From Omphalotus guepiniiformis (lineage: Eukaryota > Basidiomycota > Agaricomycetes > Agaricales > Omphalotaceae): a DNA stretch of 64,000 nt. The notes beneath the pieces are model-generated. The model worked only from the letters and a program-made list of their open reading frames with translations, was not told where the DNA came from and made no database searches. Positions 57,775-64,000 of the stretch are shown here, piece by piece. The translations under genes and the position numbers were made by a program. Within the stretch, counting starts at the first letter, position 1, and every line of letters begins with the position of its first letter. The stretch lies in assembly GCA_028554645.1 (NCBI GenBank), contig JAQOOI010000080.1, positions 1,364,001 to 1,428,000 of the forward strand. The letters are read 5' to 3'.

Positions 57775-59297
57775 ATGAATTTAGCCCGACATTCTATTAC
57801 TGCGACTAATCCAGTTCACATATTCGATACTCGATTCGACGCTGATTGCGAGATATTCACAACATGCACTCCTGCTGGCTTCGCTGTATATAAAGTCTGG
57901 CCTTTGAAACTTCTACGCAAACGCGGTGGGTACTTCTTCTCATTTATGTTTCATGGTCACTAAGTGCATCTATCTAGAACTCATCGGCGGAACCTTGGCT
58001 GCAGCAGTACCCCTGCATACATCATCGCTTCTTTTCCTCATAGGGGGAGGTAGAAGTCCATTATACCCACCGAACAAGGTGATCTTGTGGGATGATGCCA
58101 TCGGAAGCGAAGTAGCTGAGCTGGAGTTTCGAGAAAGAGTACGCGGATTGGCTTGCAGACGAGGATGGCTAGCAGTAGCCTTGCGCAGACGAGTGGTAGT
58201 CTTCGAGGTCGGAGAGCAAGTCTCGAGACATGCGGAATGGGACACCTGCGATAACCCTAGGGGTCAGTAGAATTTCGAATCATTTTCAGCTTCCATATAC
58301 TAAGCACATCTCTTCTCCTCTCAGGCTTGGTCACCCTTGCGAGTGCCACTTACGCTACTCTGTTGGCCATTCCTGGTCGTCAAATGGGGCACGTTCAACT
58401 CATTCATCTTCCTCCTTGTTCTCCACCTGTACCTAAAGGGCCTCCCCCATCTACACCACCCAAGAAACCTCCATCATTTCCCACAAAGCACCCGATATCT
58501 ATAATTGCTGCACACACAACTGCGCTGACCACAATATCAGTCCCGCCGTCTGGCCGCTTACTTGCGACCACTTCTTCTAGAGGGACGTTAGTGCGAATAT
58601 GGGATTCATATTCTGGGAAATTAGTACGGGAGCTCCGTCGTGGAACAGACAAAGCTGATATTTTTGGCGTAGCCTTCCGGCCTGATGAGAGAGAGCTGTG
58701 TGTCTGGAGTGATAAAGGCACTGTACATATCTTCGCCCTGTTGTCGGCGGCTGCGTAAGTCATTTGCATACACCATACGAGTTTCTGCTAAAAGTGCCAC
58801 ACAGTAATCGACAATCTTCCTTTTCTCCCTTGGTTCAATATTTACCTCTTCCTAAATACTTCGAGTCTGAATGGTCGTATGCGCAATATCGAATACCAGT
58901 CCAATCATCACATATATCACTATCTGCTACGTCCTCCCGATCGACAAAGACAGAAGATATGGCAGATGAAGAACGATGCGTGGTTGGATGGGTCATGGCA
59001 CCCGCTGAGGGAGACGAGGCTTCCAGCCAGCATCAACTCATCGCGCTGACATTTGCTGGTGGCTGGTATCGTCTTTCTCTCCCGGGTTCTGGAGTTGTAT
59101 TACCCTCGTCAACAGCAAGCTCACGCTCCGATTCACCATCGAAGAACTCGAATGTGCGCCGCGCCGCTTCCAGTGTTTCATCTGTTAGAACTGAAAAAGG
59201 AAAGGGCAAGGAGAAGGAGCGTGATAAGGATGTTAAAGCTAGTCAATGCACGCTACAGGAGTTTCGAAGATATGGGAGGTGGGACGGATGGGGCTAG
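57775..59297 (+). CDS. HSV2: PROPPIN beta-propeller protein, HSV2/WIPI3-4 type
   Basis: WD40-like propellers of this family bind PI3P and PI(3,5)P2 and act in autophagy and vacuole/endosome traffic. Key blocks match WIPI4/WDR45: FDTRFDADCEIFTTCTPAGF, AVPLHTSSLLFLIGGGRSPL, NKVILWDDAIGSEVAELEF, CDNPRGLVTLA, GHVQLIHLP, IIAAHTTALTTISVPPSGRL, TSSRGTLVRIWDSYSGKLVR, the lipid-binding L-R-R-G in ELRRGTDKADIFGVAF, and WSDKGTVHIFAL. The C-terminal blade has YFESEWSYAQYRIP. The end is a Ser/Lys-rich extension. The first ATG in frame is at 57775. A Pro-rich insertion (PPPSTPPKKPP) lengthens one loop. Introns lie near 57926-57975, 58263-58324 and 58756-58805. Confidence 0.88.
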
Positions 59298-59578
59298 CTT
59301 CTTTTACGGGACACTTGTCTTTCACGCTTTCTCATGACCTTCACTCTACGTGTAGCTACTTAATCATCTATACCTCATGCATCGCTGCTCTCTCCTTGTT
59401 GTATCATTCATTGCTTACATTGTTGCATTAGATATTACGCTGATAGGTACATATATTGGACATGTATTTCATTGTGGAACTGACTTTGTACGGTGTGACC
59501 ACTGAGCGGACGAGGTGACATGTCCCGTTCGGGCTTACGCTTGAACGCTAACTAAATCATCAACTTGGCTCTTCTTTC

Positions 59579-59895
59579 ATGGAAAACCCGCATGCTGAGC
59601 GACAGGCTGTCCTGCTCGAACGTATCTTGAAAAATACTGTGTGTCCCACTATGCACTTTCTCCATTCCAGAGAAAATCCTGACCAACACCTTCGACAGTC
59701 GAAATGTACTGAAGCTATTCTAGAGCTGAACCATTGTATGGAGGTCAGACTTTTTCAGCTTGATATATCCGAGTGTCGAATATCTTCCATCAGGAAATTC
59801 TCCGAGCGAACTCCTACGTCAAGACAGCAGCAGAGTTGTCCACAAAGTATCGGAAGAACGTTCAGTACAACCTGGAAGCTACGAAGGGATCATGA
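59579..59895 (+). CDS. DAD4: DASH complex subunit Dad4
   Basis: Dad4 is one of ten small subunits of the DASH/Dam1 ring that couples kinetochores to microtubules in fungi. Exon 1 gives MENPHAERQAVLLERILKNT, almost the family consensus start. Exon 2 adds SKCTEAILELNHCME. Exon 3 gives EILRANSYVKTAAELSTKYR followed by KNVQYNLEATKGS. About 68 residues, matching the ~72 of yeast. The acceptor before exon 2 could also be placed after TTCCAG (59671), giving 10 extra residues; the later one at 59700 aligns better with the family. Confidence 0.9.
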
Positions 59896-60098
59896 TTAAA
59901 GGGATCACCATGAAGTTGTAGAAGCGTGTTATACTGAGGAGTGAATGAATGGGCAGTCTTGGTTGGTGGTTGGATGTCGTAAAGCAAAGTGGAAGTTCTG
60001 TGTATGTATTAGCTATGTTCTTTCAACCTGTACCACCATTTGGTCAATTCTAGATCAGCAGCATTCTGTTTTACTGCTCTAAGTTTTCGACTCCCAAC

Positions 60099-62145
<2,047 letters not shown>

Positions 62146-63565
62146 TGGTCACTACTATGGATACGCTGTATAATGTCTGTCAGTCCTACGAAGAATAATT
62201 GAAAGAAGTTAGAAAATATCGAAGAGGGGACGGTCTGACAGCTCAATTGCCACCGCCACCAAACATTGCTTTAAAATTCAAGTACCTGCACTTGCTATAC
62301 AAGACGGTCTTGGAACAATCTAAGCTCCGAACAAAACTGTTGCTTTCGTTCACTGTACTCACCAGTGCACCGAAGGCACTATATGGACGTTTGTGTTCGA
62401 GGCACCAGGAGCTCTATGACTTAACACCTCTTTATCCCCTTTGTCTTCGATCGGGATCACTTAGAGTTTCCGATAGTGAATATAGCCAGTGTATGACTTG
62501 AGCTGTAATGCTTTCAGTACTCGGAATATACTTACTCGTGTTCAGGAACGGTACATGGCGGGCACCACTGCAAAGGTCATCTTTAAAAGCCCTCTCTCAT
62601 GGTACTGAGGGGTATCCGTGCACAATCAAGCTAGAAGGGTATGCGGCGCTATAATCGGATATCCTTCCCATGTTCTCATTCAATAAATATCATATACATA
62701 TGTAATTATACGTGAACAGCAACGAGTACATAGGCGATGCGGAACAAAATTGTCAAACATCATTGCGATGCCTCCAAGCATGATGAATTTTCGCTCAAAA
62801 GATAGACGGCTGACATGGAATGCGATATTTCATGCCTCGGAGAAATTCAAAGTTGGCTGGAGCGCGCGAAGAACCATGTAAGTATTAGTATGTAGTAGAG
62901 TTAGAGTGGAATCAGGCCTACTTACTGTAATTATGTAAGCAGGCTGCTGCTGGGCAAGTTTGACGGTACCCACCTGACAATATTATCATGAGTGCTGCAT
63001 ACATCGACACAAGTAATCCATTGGTCGGTCCCGGCCTGCGATGGTGCCTCAGGTCTACTATCTGTCAGTCGTCCATCGTTCGTGCAAGGAACTGATGATA
63101 TTCTAGTGACTCTGTCTCCTGTCTGCGGTTCTACTTTCAAACTCACGGTCCAGGGAATGATTCAGTACTCTCCGTTACGACACTATATCAAATGGTTTAG
63201 GAGCGAGCATGGATTATCCAGTCCTTTTCAGGGCGCACTATCACTCCGTCTCGCATGTCGAGGACATGAAATTAGGAGGGAGATAGGAGCGGATTTACGC
63301 GAACGGCTGTAACAACTCGTCAGTGTTCAATATTGTGGTTCGGCACACAATCCTACTTGTCAATCAGAGGACTTAACGTTAAACTCTGCAGCACAAGCTT
63401 TGATTTGCTTAATGCGACTTACGTCCTTCTGATAACTTTCTCAATTTCTCTCCTCGGACCCTTGTCATGGAAAATGCTTCGGTCCTTTTACTTATATACT
63501 AGATCCCATCCAACCTTCCACGCTGTTATCCCCCAGATCGCAGCACACACTTTTGCTTCACCACT
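62146..63565. other. Weakly coding stretch, no gene could be modelled
   Basis: These 1,420 bases follow ATE1. Frames with some protein-like character exist on the plus strand: 62199-62501 (no ATG), the piece RNGTWRAPLQRSSLKALSHG near 62544-62603, MMNFRSKDRRLTWNAIFHAS near 62780-62839 that runs into a good donor (GTAAGT, 62878), and 62992-63312. They do not join into a consistent gene by visible splice sites and match no family I know. It may be a degraded gene, a noncoding RNA, or a real gene I failed to assemble. Confidence 0.3.
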
Positions 63566-64000
63566 ATGAGGTCCGGTTCTCTGTTTTCTCCCAGTAGCTG
63601 GCGGAAGAGGAACCATAAGGTATCTTCTAGTTCACAGGAGCAGATCTCGGTGTCTTCTGATGCAGGAAGGACTGAGAAGCCACTCCCTGACTGTCCTTAT
63701 AACAATTCAGAGCTTTCAGTTCTGGCAGGGAACCAGGTGGTAGCCGACAGAAGGCCTGGGGTAAATCTACTGCCCAATGCAAGCCACCCCTCACATATTC
63801 ACACAAGTATCGGCAGCTCGTCCTCAAGCGCCACCCTCCGCTCTCTGATCGAAACCTCCGATATTAGTATCGCGTCTTCTGGTAGTGCTTTTACCCCACC
63901 ACGTCCTCCAAGACCTCCGAGCCTAAACCTCGCGTCACCCCCATTGTCCCCCTCACGGAGCTGTCCCGGGACCCCGTCGCCTCTGGCTTCAATCCATCGC
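63566..64000 (+). CDS. Ser/Pro-rich protein, 5' part only
   Basis: An ATG at 63566 opens a frame that runs to the window edge without a stop. It starts MRSGSLFSPSSWRKRNHKVS and is Ser-rich, with SSSSSATLRSLIETSDISIA and a Pro-rich part (TPPRPPRPPSLNLASPPLSP). The composition is that of a disordered N-terminal region, common in fungal signalling, transcription and membrane-sorting proteins. No domain is visible. A cluster of CTTCACCACTATGAGG around the start gives an acceptable start context. Confidence 0.6.
   Translation, partial: MRSGSLFSPSSWRKRNHKVSSSSQEQISVSSDAGRTEKPLPDCPYNNSELSVLAGNQVVADRRPGVNLLPNASHPSHIHTSIGSSSSSATLRSLIETSDISIASSGSAFTPPRPPRPPSLNLASPPLSPSRSCPGTPSPLASIHR

Overview
The window is nuclear DNA of a filamentous basidiomycete, most likely an Agaricomycete. 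Almost every gene is cut by many short introns of about 45 to 70 bases with GT-AG borders. Genes sit on both strands 80 to 500 bases apart. The proteins are typical fungal ones: a DASH kinetochore subunit, a KCH-type potassium transporter, the sulfite reductase flavoprotein, uracil phosphoribosyltransferase and a GH9 glucanase with a membrane anchor. I saw no bacterial operons, rRNA, tRNA, CRISPR array or intact transposon. Gene boundaries were read by hand from splice sites and protein family motifs, so internal exon edges are approximate.

Layout. 1-7 kb: the tail of an ACS-family MFS transporter, a Ser/Thr-rich single-pass membrane protein, the PKA regulatory subunit and a ubiquitin-like/two-helix ER protein resembling Herp. 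7-15.5 kb: a Gfo/Idh/MocA oxidoreductase, a GH9 endoglucanase, MET10 and FUR1. 15.5-27.9 kb: the rRNA methyltransferase RRP8, a P-loop ATPase, nucleoporin NSP1, splicing helicase PRP5, a PI31 proteasome regulator and an unrecognised acidic protein. 28-40 kb: an ankyrin-DysF-FYVE-RING protein, a kynurenine aminotransferase and an SLH1/ASCC3-like helicase. 40-50 kb: a sugar transporter, mitochondrial protease IMP2, two divergent ribonucleotide reductase small-subunit genes and the GTPase DRG1/RBG1. 50-64 kb: KCH1-like, the SNARE VTI1, EMC3, NCS1, an unrecognised Cys-rich protein, a PROPPIN (HSV2/WIPI3-4), DAD4, ATE1, a weakly coding 1.4 kb stretch and the start of a Ser/Pro-rich gene.

This is mainly a housekeeping region and the neighbours do not form one pathway. 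Several pairs share short divergent promoters: PRP5/PI31, MET10/FUR1, VTI1/EMC3 and the two R2 genes. The most notable points are: (1) the head-to-head R2 pair with E2F/MCB-like elements in its 259-base shared promoter; (2) an SLH1/ASCC3-like helicase whose second cassette has lost key motifs and which ends before a second Sec63 domain; (3) a tandem exon duplication in the membrane protein near 2.3 kb; (4) a 14-base microexon in FUR1; and (5) odd splicing at the C-terminal R1-binding tail of both R2 genes. I found no convincing wholly new system.
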